Translations under genes and position numbers: made by a program
Assembly (NCBI GenBank): GCA_019120275.1
Contig: DWVL01000081.1
Span: 1 to 46,774, forward strand
Direction of reading: 5' to 3'
Length of the DNA stretch: 46,774 bases
Origin: Candidatus Mediterraneibacter excrementavium
GTDB taxonomy: Bacteria > Bacillota > Clostridia > Lachnospirales > Lachnospiraceae
The notes under the pieces: model-generated
What the model saw: the letters and a program-made list of their open reading frames with translations, nothing else
Database searches by the model: none
Told to the model about the DNA's origin: nothing
Part shown: piece after piece, positions 17,382-26,655 of the stretch
How the letters are laid out: every line of letters starts with the position of its first letter
How positions within the stretch are numbered: position 1 is the stretch's first letter

Positions 17382-20033
17382 CTACCATCGGTTCTTCAGC
17401 TTGTTCTGGAGGCGGTAGATCGTGTTCAGCGCATCGATGGGCGTCATGTTCCCCACATCGAGATTTTTCAGCTCCTCCAGCACATCGTCATCTTTAACGG
17501 TATCGAAGAGGGACATCTGGGCGATATCCACCTCATCGTATTTTTTTACTTTCGGCTTCTTTCTGGAAACTTTATCACGTTCTGCGATCTCGCTGACCCG
17601 CGTTGTGATATCTTCATCGCTTAATTCCTCCACGATCTCTTTGGCCCGGTTGATCACAAGATCCGGAACGCCTGCCAGCTTCGCCACCTGGATGCCGTAG
17701 CTTTTGTCGGCGCCTCCCCGGACGATCTTGCGCAGGAATACAATATCGTCTCCCTTTTCCTTGACAGCAATGCAGTAATTATTTACATTATCGATCTTGC
17801 CTTCCAGTTCCGTCAGCTCATGGTAATGGGTGGCAAAGAGCGTCTTTGCTCCCAGCAGCCGGCTGTCACTGATATATTCAACCACTGCCCATGCAATGGA
17901 CAGTCCATCGAACGTACTCGTTCCGCGGCCGATCTCATCCAGGATAAGCAGGCTTCTGGACGTGGCGTTTCTCAGGATATTGGCAACCTCCGTCATTTCC
18001 ACCATAAATGTACTCTGTCCGGACGCAAGGTCATCAGACGCGCCGACCCTCGTAAAGATCCGGTCAGAAAGCGCGATATTGGCGCTTTTGGCGGGTACAA
18101 AGGAACCGACCTGCGCCATCAGAGCGATCAGTGCAGTCTGGCGCATATAAGTGGATTTACCGGCCATATTCGGACCGGTGATAATTGAGATCCGGTGCTT
18201 CTTATCATCCAGATATGTATCATTGGAGATAAACATGTCATTCGGGATCATCTGCTCCACCACCGGATGGCGTCCTTCCTTAATATCGATGACGCCCTTT
18301 TCATTGATCTTCGGTCTTGTGTAATTATTCCGCTCTGCCGTCAGCGCCAGGGAAGAAAATACGTCCAGCGCCGCCACCGCTTTGGCTGTCTGCTGGATCC
18401 GCTCCACCTGGGAAGCGATCCTTTCCCGCACTTCTGTGTAGATCTCATATTCCAGTGCATAGAGCTTATCTTCCGCCCCCAGGATCATATCTTCCAGTTC
18501 TTTCAGTTCGGGCGTAATGTAGCGCTCGGCATTGGCCAGCGTCTGCTTTCTCGTGTAATAATCCGGCACCATATCTTTGTAGGAATTGGTCACTTCAAGA
18601 TAGTAGCCGAATACTTTGTTGTATTTGATCCTCAGATTCTTAATCCCTGTCTTCTCGCGCTCTTCATTTTCGAGTTTTGCAAGCCAGTCCTTGCCGTCGG
18701 ATTTTGCCCGTCGGAGTTTATCGACTTCCTTGTTATATCCGTCCCGGATGATATTTCCTTCCTTCATGGCAATGGGCGGATCCTCGCGGATCGCGTTTGT
18801 GATCAGCGAGCAGAGATCTTCCAGAGGATCCAGATCCCCGCAGATCTCACTCAGGAGACTGCACTTCATGTCCTGCAGGATCAGACGGATCGGAGGCAGC
18901 ATTTCCAGGGAAGTCCGGAAAGCAGTCAGATCCCGTGGATTGGCTGTCCCGTATGAGATCTTGGTGACGAGGCGTTCCAGGTCGTACACAGGGCCCATAT
19001 ATTCCCGGAGCTCCTCCCTGGAGATCGCCTGTTCCTTCAGTTCCTGCACTGCATCCAGCCTGCGCTCGATCTCTGATTTATCGATCAGGGGCTGTTCGAC
19101 ATATTTCCGCAGTGTACGTGCCCCCATTGCAGTTTTCGTTTTATCCAGCACCCAGAGAAGAGAGCCTCTTTTCTGCTTCTCCCGAAGCGTCTCACACAGT
19201 TCCAGATTCCGTCTGGTCGAACTGTCCAGCATCATATATCTTCCGGATGCATACGGTGTAATGTGGGTCAGATTGGACAGATCATTTTTCTGTGTCTCCA
19301 GCAGATACTGAAGAAGCGCGCCGGCGCTGATAACGCCGCAGTCATAGTCCGCCAGTCCCAGACCCGCGAAAGACGATACTTTGAAATGATCCAGAAGCTT
19401 CTGCCGGCATACCGCATCATCAAAATACCAGGCCTCCAGGGAGTAGATCGTAATACCCAGCCGGTCTTTCATACCGTTCAGATCCATACCGCTCATGTAG
19501 AAAGCTTCATTGCATATGATCTCAGACGGGGCAAAACGGAAGATCTCATCCATCAGCTTCCCGCTGTCCGTAAATTCCGTCACAAAATAATCGCCCGTAG
19601 TAATATCTGCCACAGAAACGCCGTAACGGTCCGCAATATATACGATGCACATAATGTAATTGTTTCTCGATTCATCCAGCGCCTGCGTATCCAGATTCGT
19701 CCCGGGTGTTACGATCCGGACGACCTCGCGTTTCACGATCCCTTTTGCCGTCTTCGGATCTTCCACCTGTTCACAGATTGCCACTTTATATCCTTTGGAG
19801 ACCAGACGATTCAGATAACCTTCCACAGCGTGATAAGGGACGCCGCACATGGGCGCCCGCTCTTCCTGCCCGCAGTTCTTTCCTGTCAGGGTGATTTCCA
19901 GTTCCCGCGACGCGGTCAGTGCATCGTCAAAGAACATCTCGTAAAAATCGCCCAGCCTGTAAAACAGGATACAGTCCTGATACTGGGATTTTGTCTCCAT
20001 ATATTGTTTCATCATTGGTGTTAATTCAGCCAC
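17382..20033 (-). CDS. mutS: DNA mismatch repair protein MutS
   Basis: Binds base mismatches and signals MutL with ATP. The N-terminal domain has the mismatch-contacting FYRLGDFYEMF (Phe-x-Glu motif FYEMF), and the ATPase has GPNMAGKSTYMRQ, the DEIGRGTSTFDG Walker B and FATHYHELT. The start is placed at GTG 20033 (883 residues, starting VAELTPMMKQY) because AAGGAG lies 7 bases upstream and this is the normal MutS N-terminus. The frame is open for another 102 codons, but that extension overlaps the next gene, crosses the promoter at 20106-20134 and is unlike MutS. Confidence 0.96.
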   Translation of the reverse strand: MAELTPMMKQYMETKSQYQDCILFYRLGDFYEMFFDDALTASRELEITLTGKNCGQEERAPMCGVPYHAVEGYLNRLVSKGYKVAICEQVEDPKTAKGIVKREVVRIVTPGTNLDTQALDESRNNYIMCIVYIADRYGVSVADITTGDYFVTEFTDSGKLMDEIFRFAPSEIICNEAFYMSGMDLNGMKDRLGITIYSLEAWYFDDAVCRQKLLDHFKVSSFAGLGLADYDCGVISAGALLQYLLETQKNDLSNLTHITPYASGRYMMLDSSTRRNLELCETLREKQKRGSLLWVLDKTKTAMGARTLRKYVEQPLIDKSEIERRLDAVQELKEQAISREELREYMGPVYDLERLVTKISYGTANPRDLTAFRTSLEMLPPIRLILQDMKCSLLSEICGDLDPLEDLCSLITNAIREDPPIAMKEGNIIRDGYNKEVDKLRRAKSDGKDWLAKLENEEREKTGIKNLRIKYNKVFGYYLEVTNSYKDMVPDYYTRKQTLANAERYITPELKELEDMILGAEDKLYALEYEIYTEVRERIASQVERIQQTAKAVAALDVFSSLALTAERNNYTRPKINEKGVIDIKEGRHPVVEQMIPNDMFISNDTYLDDKKHRISIITGPNMAGKSTYMRQTALIALMAQVGSFVPAKSANIALSDRIFTRVGASDDLASGQSTFMVEMTEVANILRNATSRSLLILDEIGRGTSTFDGLSIAWAVVEYISDSRLLGAKTLFATHYHELTELEGKIDNVNNYCIAVKEKGDDIVFLRKIVRGGADKSYGIQVAKLAGVPDLVINRAKEIVEELSDEDITTRVSEIAERDKVSRKKPKVKKYDEVDIAQMSLFDTVKDDDVLEELKNLDVGNMTPIDALNTIYRLQNKLKNRW

Positions 20034-20105
20034 ATCCCTACTCCTTCGTTCTGAATGCACGCCTGTCTTCTGCATGCATATCTGAGATAGATTTTCTGCG
20101 GAAGT

Positions 20106-20134
20106 ATTATAGCATTTTTGAGAATCGACTTCAA
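20106..20134 (-). promoter_or_regulatory. Sigma-A promoter for mutS operon
   Basis: On the minus strand TTGAAG (20129-20134), a 17-base spacer ending in TGC, and a perfect TATAAT (20106-20111) form an extended -10 promoter. The leader to the mutS GTG is about 65 bases. Confidence 0.85.
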
Positions 20135-20173
20135 CCGCCGGATTCAGACATCCCGATCTGCCAGTTTTTCCAC

Positions 20174-20590
20174 CTACAGCACATGAAAATGCGGATGTTT
20201 CTCCCCGTACAGGAAATGAAGCAGATACCCGCTCAGAAGGATGCCGGCCGCACACAGGCCGGAAAAAATGACCGTAAAAGGCAGACAGATCTGTCCCATG
20301 ATCTGAAACGGCTGATCCGTATAATCCCATACATGCCATCCCATCAGTTTATTCACGATAATGCCTGTGATAAATTCAGCCGCTGTGACAAACAGCACGC
20401 ACCATCCCACCTGTTTCCAGAGCGGAGCCTCCCATTCCGTCCATATTCCCTGCTGGGCAAAAAAGAGAAAGCAGATGCCGCCCAGCACAAACATGGACCA
20501 GTGGGAAAATCCGCGGAACAGCATTTCAAAAGAATAATAAAGGATCCCGCCCAGAGTTCCAAGAAATAAATATTCACTCAGTCGTTTCAC
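20174..20590 (-). CDS. Small membrane protein of the putative ABC permease family (CmpB-like, PF06541)
   Basis: The 138-residue protein has about four hydrophobic segments and ends in a His-rich tail. WDYTDQPFQIMGQICLPF is the hallmark of the CmpB-like family, which is annotated as a putative ABC transporter permease without experimental function. No ATPase partner is adjacent. GTG 20590 is preferred, with AAGGAG 9 bases upstream; an ATG at 20611 is in frame but has no ribosome site and itself contains the Shine-Dalgarno in its third codon. It stands between rarA and mutS with its own short flanks. Confidence 0.78.
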   Translation of the reverse strand: MKRLSEYLFLGTLGGILYYSFEMLFRGFSHWSMFVLGGICFLFFAQQGIWTEWEAPLWKQVGWCVLFVTAAEFITGIIVNKLMGWHVWDYTDQPFQIMGQICLPFTVIFSGLCAAGILLSGYLLHFLYGEKHPHFHVL

Positions 20591-20662
20591 GGCATACAGC
20601 TCCTTTTCCATTTATGGTTGCAAAAGCGCATCCACTCATAGTCTGGACTTTTTTGCCCTTTG

Positions 20663-21976
20663 CTATTCCCCGCGGAATTTTTTGATCTCTTCAAGACGCT
20701 CTGCCGTGCTTTTCTCTTCTCCCTCCTGGGTGGGATGATAATATACCCGGTCTTTCAGGCTGTCCGGCATACACTGCATATGTGTCAGCTTCTCATCCGT
20801 ATCATGGGCATATTCATATCCTTTTCCATATCCCTGCTCTTTCATCAGTCCGGTAACCGCATTGCGGATCTGGAGGGGAACCGGTTCTGCGCGCATCGTC
20901 CGCACATCGCGCTTTGCCTCCTCGCATGCCGTGTAAAGTGCATTTGATTTTGGCGCCATGGACAGATAGACCACTGCATGGGTCAGATGGACATCGCACT
21001 CCGGCATTCCCAGGAAATGACAGGCCTGATACGCAGCCACGGCCACCTGGAGCGCCCGGCTGTCTGCCATCCCCACATCTTCACTGGCGAAACGGATCAG
21101 ACGCCGCGCGATATAGAGCGGATCCTCTCCACCTTCCAGCATCCGCATCATCCAGTAGACGGCAGCATCCGGATCACTGTTGCGCATGGATTTATGGAGG
21201 GCAGAGATCAGATTATAATGCTCCTCTCCTGATTTGTCATAAAGCAGTGATTTCCGGCTGATACACTGGGCCAGTCCCTCTGTCGTAACTCTGATCCCGC
21301 CGGCGCTGATCTCTCCGTTCAGCACCGCCATTTCCAGTGTATTCAGCGCTGTTCTGGCGTCCCCGTTGGCAAATGCGGCGATGGCTCTCAGGCTTTCCGG
21401 AGAGATCTCCACATTCTGGCCGCCAAATCCGGACGGATTGTTCAGCGCATTCTGCAGGAGTTTTACCAGGTCATCCTCCTCCAACGCTTTTAATACGAAT
21501 ACGCGGCACCGGGACAGAAGCGCTGCATTGATCTCAAATGAAGGGTTCTCTGTCGTTGCGCCGATCAGAATGATGCTTCCTTTCTCCACGTAGGGAAGGA
21601 AGGCATCCTGCTGGGCCTTATTGAATCGGTGGATCTCGTCTACGAAGAGTACGGTCCGCATACCGACACGCCTGCTCATCTCCGCACGGTTCATCACCTC
21701 TTTGATTTCTTTGATACCACTGGTCACCGCGCTGAAATTAATAAATTCTGATCTGGTTTTTCCGGCGATAATGCTGGCCAGCGTTGTCTTTCCGACCCCT
21801 GGCGGCCCCCAGAAGATCATGGATGAGATCTGGTCGCGCTCGATCAGCTGCCGGAGGATCTTGCCCTCTCCGACCAGGTGCTGCTGACCGACAAACTCAT
21901 CCAGAGAGTCGGGCCTCAGCCGGCTCGCAAGCGGAGTCATTGACTGGTTATTTCCGAATAATGTCATCTGTTCCAT
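20663..21976 (-). CDS. rarA: Replication-associated recombination protein A (RarA/MgsA-family AAA ATPase)
   Basis: A clamp-loader-like AAA+ ATPase acting at stalled replication forks. It begins MEQMTLFGNN, resembling a clamp-binding peptide, then has RLRPDSLDEFVGQQHL, Walker A GPPGVGKTTLA, Walker B LFVDEIHRFNK and sensor 1 GATTENPSF. The C-terminal tetramerisation domain is complete (437 residues). ATG 21976 has GGGGAG upstream; the frame continues 22 codons further but without family similarity. It is about 90 bases after pnp. Confidence 0.95.
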   Translation of the reverse strand: MEQMTLFGNNQSMTPLASRLRPDSLDEFVGQQHLVGEGKILRQLIERDQISSMIFWGPPGVGKTTLASIIAGKTRSEFINFSAVTSGIKEIKEVMNRAEMSRRVGMRTVLFVDEIHRFNKAQQDAFLPYVEKGSIILIGATTENPSFEINAALLSRCRVFVLKALEEDDLVKLLQNALNNPSGFGGQNVEISPESLRAIAAFANGDARTALNTLEMAVLNGEISAGGIRVTTEGLAQCISRKSLLYDKSGEEHYNLISALHKSMRNSDPDAAVYWMMRMLEGGEDPLYIARRLIRFASEDVGMADSRALQVAVAAYQACHFLGMPECDVHLTHAVVYLSMAPKSNALYTACEEAKRDVRTMRAEPVPLQIRNAVTGLMKEQGYGKGYEYAHDTDEKLTHMQCMPDSLKDRVYYHPTQEGEEKSTAERLEEIKKFRGE

Positions 21977-22067
21977 GGTTTTCTCCCCATCTGAGAATAA
22001 AACAGACGCGCGGCAGTGCTCTGGTTTAAGCGGCACCGCCACACGTCAGTATGTTGCATCTTATTTT

Positions 22068-24155
22068 TTATTCAGCTACGTCACGGATACTGAAGCTGAA
22101 TCTGCCCATCTTGTCTTTTCCGAGGCATACGGCTTTGACAACATCACCGAGAGCAAGAACATCTTCTACTTTATTGACTCTCTGTTTTGCGATCTTGGAA
22201 ATGTGTACAAGACCTTCCTTGCCCGGTGCGAACTCCAGGAATGCACCGAACTCTTTGATGCTCACGACCTTGCCCTCAAATACCTGTCCGGCCTCGAAAT
22301 CCGTAACAATCGTGTGGATCAGCTTCGCGGCTTTATCCATGCCTTCTTTGTCTGTACCGCAGATCGATACAAATCCGTCATCCTCGATATCGATCTGCAC
22401 GCCTGTCTGCTCGATAATGGCGTTGATCGTTTTGCCTCTCTGTCCAACGACATCACCGATCTTCTGCGGGTCGATCTGCATCTGGATGATCTTCGGCGCA
22501 TACGGTCCGACTTCCGGTCTCGGCTCGGCGATCGCCTTGTTCATTACCTCGTCAATAATATACAGTCTTGCCTTTCTTGTAGCAGCGATAGCCTCTTCAA
22601 TGATCGGTCTTGTCAGGCCGTGGATCTTAATATCCATCTGGATCGCAGTAATACCCTTATGCGTACCTGCAACCTTGAAGTCCATATCTCCGAAGAAATC
22701 CTCCAGTCCCTGGATATCAGTGAGCACCAGATAATCGTCATCTGTCTCGCCTGTCACAAGTCCGCAGGAAATACCTGCAACTGCAGCCTTGATCGGAACG
22801 CCGGCTGTCATCAGCGACATACTGGATGCGCAGACGCTGGCCTGTGAGGTGGAACCGTTGGATTCAAAGGTCTCGGATACCGTACGGATCGCATACGGGA
22901 ATTCCGTCTCGCTCGGAAGCACCGGGACCAGGGCTCTCTCAGCAAGCGCGCCGTGTCCGATCTCTCGGCGTCCCGGACCTCTGGACGGTTTCGTCTCGCC
23001 TACAGAGTAGGACGGGAAATTGTAGTGGTGCATGTATCTCTTGGACGTAGCCGCCTCATCAAGGCCGTCCAGCCTCTGTGCCTCAGAAAGAGGTGCAAGC
23101 GTGGTTACCGTACAGATCTGTGTCTGTCCGCGGGTAAACATGGCGGATCCGTGCACTCTCGGGATCAGGTCAATCTCAGCGGCCAGCGGACGAATCTGGT
23201 CAATGGCACGGCCGTCCGGACGCTTGTGGTCTTTCAGGATCATCTTTCTGACCGTCTTCTTCTGGTACTGATATACCGCCTCGCCCAGCTTGTCCAGCCA
23301 CTCTTCTTTATCGGCGAACGCCTCAGCCAGTTTGTCGGTCAGCACGCGGATGTTCTCTTCTCTCGTCTGTTTATCATCTGTAAATACAGCCTCTTCCATC
23401 TCTGCCGGCGGCACGATCTCCTGGATCGCGTCAAACAGCTCCCGGGGAACGGCAAAACTCTGATACTCGTGTTTCTCCTTGCCGCATTCAGCCACGATCG
23501 TATCAAAGAATGCGATCACTTTCTGGTTCAGTTCGTGAGCCGCAAAGATCGCCTCGATCATCCGTTCTTCCGGGACCTCATTGGCGCCGGCCTCGATCAT
23601 GATCACTTTTTCTTTTGTAGATGCGACCGTCAGGGCAAGTTCGGAAACTTCTCTCTGAGCCGCAGTCGGATTAAATACAAACTCCCCGTCTACAAGACCA
23701 ACCTGCGTGGTAGAGATCGGGCCGTCGAACGGTATATCGGAAATGCTGGTCGCAATGGATGCGCCAAGCATGGCTGTCAGCTCCGGACTGCAATCCTGAT
23801 CCACAGCCATAACAAGATTTTCCAGCGTCACGTCATTTCTGTAATCCTTCGGGAAAAGCGGACGCATCGGGCGGTCGATCACACGGTCTGTCAGGATCGC
23901 ATTTTCAGATGCCTTGCCCTCTCTCTTGTTGAACCCTCCCGGAATCTTTCCTACGGAATACATTCTCTCATTGTACTCCACGCTTAAGGGGAAGAAATCA
24001 ATTCCCTCCCTCGGTTTATCAGATGCTGTCGCGCAGCAGAGTACGGTAGTATCGCCATAGTGCATGAGTACGGCGCCGTTCGCCTGCTTTGCAACTCTGC
24101 CGACGTCTACGCGCAGCGTTCTGCCGGCCAGTTCCATTTCATACTTCTTGTACAT
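22068..24155 (-). CDS. pnp: Polyribonucleotide nucleotidyltransferase (PNPase)
   Basis: Phosphorolytic 3'-5' exoribonuclease of the RNA degradosome. The 695 residues contain two RNase PH domains (for example GDTTVLCCAT and GGFNKREGK in the first, FTRGQTQ and SMSLMTAGVPI in the second), a KH domain (IGDVVGQRGKTINAIIEQTG) and a C-terminal S1 domain (GKVVSIKEFGAFLEF). ATG 24155 follows AAGGAG by 7 bases; the frame runs 22 codons upstream but without similarity. It is downstream of rpsO, the usual order, and has its own promoter. Confidence 0.97.
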   Translation of the reverse strand: MYKKYEMELAGRTLRVDVGRVAKQANGAVLMHYGDTTVLCCATASDKPREGIDFFPLSVEYNERMYSVGKIPGGFNKREGKASENAILTDRVIDRPMRPLFPKDYRNDVTLENLVMAVDQDCSPELTAMLGASIATSISDIPFDGPISTTQVGLVDGEFVFNPTAAQREVSELALTVASTKEKVIMIEAGANEVPEERMIEAIFAAHELNQKVIAFFDTIVAECGKEKHEYQSFAVPRELFDAIQEIVPPAEMEEAVFTDDKQTREENIRVLTDKLAEAFADKEEWLDKLGEAVYQYQKKTVRKMILKDHKRPDGRAIDQIRPLAAEIDLIPRVHGSAMFTRGQTQICTVTTLAPLSEAQRLDGLDEAATSKRYMHHYNFPSYSVGETKPSRGPGRREIGHGALAERALVPVLPSETEFPYAIRTVSETFESNGSTSQASVCASSMSLMTAGVPIKAAVAGISCGLVTGETDDDYLVLTDIQGLEDFFGDMDFKVAGTHKGITAIQMDIKIHGLTRPIIEEAIAATRKARLYIIDEVMNKAIAEPRPEVGPYAPKIIQMQIDPQKIGDVVGQRGKTINAIIEQTGVQIDIEDDGFVSICGTDKEGMDKAAKLIHTIVTDFEAGQVFEGKVVSIKEFGAFLEFAPGKEGLVHISKIAKQRVNKVEDVLALGDVVKAVCLGKDKMGRFSFSIRDVAE

Positions 24156-24287
24156 ATTGATCTCCTTCTTGTAATTCGTTTTATACTGCGTCCAGATGTC
24201 TCCGAAACTACTGAAAAACATACTGCCGGAAAAGCCAGTATGCTTTTCAGTGGTCTCGGTTACGTATAACTGTCCGCAATCTTAAAT

Positions 24288-24316
24288 ATTATATCATACT
24301 GATATCCTTATAGCAA
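24288..24316 (-). promoter_or_regulatory. Sigma-A promoter for pnp
   Basis: Minus-strand TTGCTA (24311-24316), 17-base spacer ending in TGA, and perfect TATAAT (24288-24293). It lies between the rpsO terminator and pnp, giving a leader of about 125 bases, long enough for the autocontrol known for pnp in other bacteria (inference). Confidence 0.82.
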
Positions 24317-24340
24317 TTATTAAATACCAGAATCACACAG

Positions 24341-24367
24341 AAAAACGGGGCAGATTTCTCTGCCCCG
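24341..24367 (-). terminator. Intrinsic terminator after rpsO
   Basis: On the minus strand CGGGGCAGA and TCTGCCCCG form a 9-bp GC-rich stem with a GAAA loop, followed at once by TTTTT. It lies 22 bases after the rpsO stop. Confidence 0.93.
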
Positions 24368-24388
24368 CCTCTGCATTCGCTTTTCTGA

Positions 24389-24655
24389 CTATTTTCTCAG
24401 TCCAAGTCTTTCGATCAGTGCACGGTATCTCTCGATATCGATCTTTTTCAGATATGCAAGAAGACCTCTTCTCTGACCAACCATTTTCAGAAGACCTCTT
24501 CTGGAGTGATGATCTTTCGGATTAGCCTTGAAGTGATCTGTCAGCTCGTTGATCCTTGCTGTAAGGATAGCGATCTGTACTTCCGGAGATCCTGTATCTC
24601 CCTCTGATCTTCCATACTCTTTGATAATTGCCTGTTTCTTTTCTTTTGCGATCAT
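24389..24655 (-). CDS. rpsO: 30S ribosomal protein S15
   Basis: An 88-residue primary 16S rRNA-binding protein. Signatures include [40 protein letters not shown] and [31 protein letters not shown] lies upstream of the ATG. The gene has its own promoter (24754-24782) and a leader of about 90 bases; S15 represses its own mRNA in several bacteria, and this leader is the obvious place for that. Confidence 0.98.
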   Translation of the reverse strand: MIAKEKKQAIIKEYGRSEGDTGSPEVQIAILTARINELTDHFKANPKDHHSRRGLLKMVGQRRGLLAYLKKIDIERYRALIERLGLRK

Positions 24656-24753
24656 TTTCGCGTCCTCCTTGTAAAAACTTTTGATAAACGCCTGACATTA
24701 AGCAACGGTCGGAGTGATCCGGTCACCGAATGCCGGCTTTTGCAACCTTGCAC

Positions 24754-24782
24754 AGTATAGCACACGCTCTGCAGAATGTAAA
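24754..24782 (-). promoter_or_regulatory. Sigma-A promoter for rpsO
   Basis: Minus-strand TTTACA (24777-24782), 17-base spacer ending in TGC, and TATACT (24754-24759). The predicted transcript starts near 24747, leaving a leader of roughly 90 bases before the rpsO ATG. Confidence 0.8.
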
Positions 24783-24809
24783 GCGGTTTTTGTCTGATCA
24801 GGACAGAGT

Positions 24810-25700
24810 TTACCGTTCAAAATACCGCTCTCCGTACCGCATATCACGCATGACATTTTCCTTTAACTCCTCAACAGATCCGAATTTGGTCTCGGGACGT
24901 TCAAAGTCACAGAACTGCGCGGTAATCTCTTTGCCGTACGCATCTCCTTCATAACCGTATACATAGACTTCCAGAAGCCGGCGCTGCTCGTCCGTTACCG
25001 TAGGCTTGATCCCTGCATTTCCGACAGCATTGTACCAGATCCCGTCGATCCTCACCCTGCAGGCATAAACGCCGAACCGGGGCAGGATCTTATGCTCTTC
25101 CGGTTCGATATTCATAGTCGGGAAGCCGAGGGTGCGCCCCAGCTGTTTTCCATGCCGTACGACTCCGGTCAGTTCATAGGGATAACCGAGAAGCGCTTCT
25201 GCAAGTTTCACATCCCCCTGTGACAGCGCATCCTTAATATAGGTACTGCTGATCACTGTGCCCAGATAACGCTCTTTATCAATAACATCGACCGTATACC
25301 CGTATTCTTCCGAATAATCCCTCAGCATCTGCACGCTGCCCTGTCTGCCGCGGCCAAAGCTGAAATCGTTACCGACCACGATATGGGACGCGTGCAGTTT
25401 TTCATACAGGATTTCCTTTACAAAAACTTCCGCCTCTGTAGACATGAATTCATCCGTAAACGGCTGGTCGATCAGCCAGTCTACTTTCCCGTCCAGATGC
25501 TCCCTTCTTTCGCGGGATGTCATCAGCGAATCACGGCGCATGTCAAACGCACAGACTACGCTCTCACATTCTTCATCCGCATAAGAAATGATCCGTTCCA
25601 CCAGTTTCTGATGGCCTCTGTGCAGGCCATCGAATTTCCCCAGCGTTACGGCTGTTTTCTTTTTTCCGTCAAAAGATCCGATCCCGGTAATTACCTTCAT
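24810..25700 (-). CDS. ribF: Bifunctional riboflavin kinase / FAD synthetase
   Basis: Makes FMN from riboflavin and then FAD. The N-terminal nucleotidyltransferase domain has TLGKFDGLHRGHQKLV (HxGH-like motif) and the C-terminal kinase domain has GVVRHGKQLGRTLGFPTMNI. It is about 296 residues, a normal length. ATG 25700 has GGGAG upstream; the frame runs 47 codons further back, but that part overlaps truB and is unlike RibF. It lies 4 bases after truB and is the last gene of the translation-factor operon. Confidence 0.95.
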   Translation of the reverse strand: MKVITGIGSFDGKKKTAVTLGKFDGLHRGHQKLVERIISYADEECESVVCAFDMRRDSLMTSRERREHLDGKVDWLIDQPFTDEFMSTEAEVFVKEILYEKLHASHIVVGNDFSFGRGRQGSVQMLRDYSEEYGYTVDVIDKERYLGTVISSTYIKDALSQGDVKLAEALLGYPYELTGVVRHGKQLGRTLGFPTMNIEPEEHKILPRFGVYACRVRIDGIWYNAVGNAGIKPTVTDEQRRLLEVYVYGYEGDAYGKEITAQFCDFERPETKFGSVEELKENVMRDMRYGERYFER

Positions 25701-25704
25701 GCTG

Positions 25705-26655
25705 TCATCTCCCTGCTCTTCCTCTGTCCGGCTGATCCGGATCGTAAAACATTTTTTCCGGACGGAGCTGTTTCCCTGCCGGATGATACCGGAATATACC
25801 GACAAAACAGCCGCAACTGTCATACAGACGGAACTTCTCATTCTCTTCCGGATCCGTTTGCTTCAGATCCGTGCAATCCAGGTCCAGCGGACTGCCGTTA
25901 TGCACCAGTCTGTCATATTCACGTGCAGTCCGGATTTCCCTCAGATCATCAAAGACCTGATCCGTGGGCAGCAGGATCTCCCCGATCCTTCCTTCCCGCA
26001 CAAACCGTTCTGTCTCATCCAGTTTTTTTGCATCTTTCAGGCTGAATCGCCCCACGCGGGTACGCAGCAGCGACTCCATACATCCGCCGCACCCGAGTTT
26101 TTCTCCGATATCATGGCACAGCGTCCGGATGTATGTTCCCTTGGAGCACTCCACAACCATGCGGATGCGGGGCAGATCCATCTCAAGTATCCTGATCCCG
26201 CTGATCATAACTCTCCGGCTTTTCCTCTCAATCGTTTTCCCTTCCCGGGCCAGTTCATAAAGCTTCTTCCCGCCCACCTTCAGCGCGGAATACATGGGCG
26301 GAACCTGGTCATACTGTCCGACAAAAGACAGGACGCACTCCTCTGCTGTCTCCGGCGTGATCTTTCCGTCCGCTGACAGAAGCGGCCGCTCACTGAGCAC
26401 CTGTCCGGTCGCATCCTGGGTATCTGTCGTTTTCCCCAGAAGAAGGACCGCTTCATAAGTCTTGTCCTTATCTGTAAGAAGATCGCAGACCTTTGTAGCC
26501 CGGCCGAGACAGACAGGGAGCACCCCCTCCGCTTCCGGATCGAGGGTGCCCGTGTGTCCGATCTTTTTCTGTCCCACGATCCCGCGCAGACGCGCCACCA
26601 CATCGTGGGATGTATAACCTTTTTCCTTGTAGATATTCAGGATCCCGCTGATCAT
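25705..26655 (-). CDS. truB: tRNA pseudouridine(55) synthase
   Basis: Isomerises U55 in the T-loop of tRNA. The 316 residues begin GILNIYKEKGYTSHDVV and contain the catalytic GHTGTLDPEAEGVLP with its Asp, then GKTTDTQDATG and GTYIRTLCHDIGEKLGC. It overlaps nrnA by 4 bases (ATGA) and is followed by ribF 4 bases later, suggesting coupled translation. Confidence 0.96.
   Translation of the reverse strand: MISGILNIYKEKGYTSHDVVARLRGIVGQKKIGHTGTLDPEAEGVLPVCLGRATKVCDLLTDKDKTYEAVLLLGKTTDTQDATGQVLSERPLLSADGKITPETAEECVLSFVGQYDQVPPMYSALKVGGKKLYELAREGKTIERKSRRVMISGIRILEMDLPRIRMVVECSKGTYIRTLCHDIGEKLGCGGCMESLLRTRVGRFSLKDAKKLDETERFVREGRIGEILLPTDQVFDDLREIRTAREYDRLVHNGSPLDLDCTDLKQTDPEENEKFRLYDSCGCFVGIFRYHPAGKQLRPEKMFYDPDQPDRGRAGR

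Noticed and set aside
20034-20339. N-terminal extension of MutS by 102 residues
   Set aside because: It overlaps the neighbouring membrane-protein gene and the mutS promoter and has no similarity to MutS; the GTG at 20033 has a good ribosome site.
22012-22040. Possible terminator between pnp and rarA
   Set aside because: An 8-bp stem with one G-U exists on the minus strand, but the loop is 13 bases and the T-run is weak and displaced by about 8 bases.
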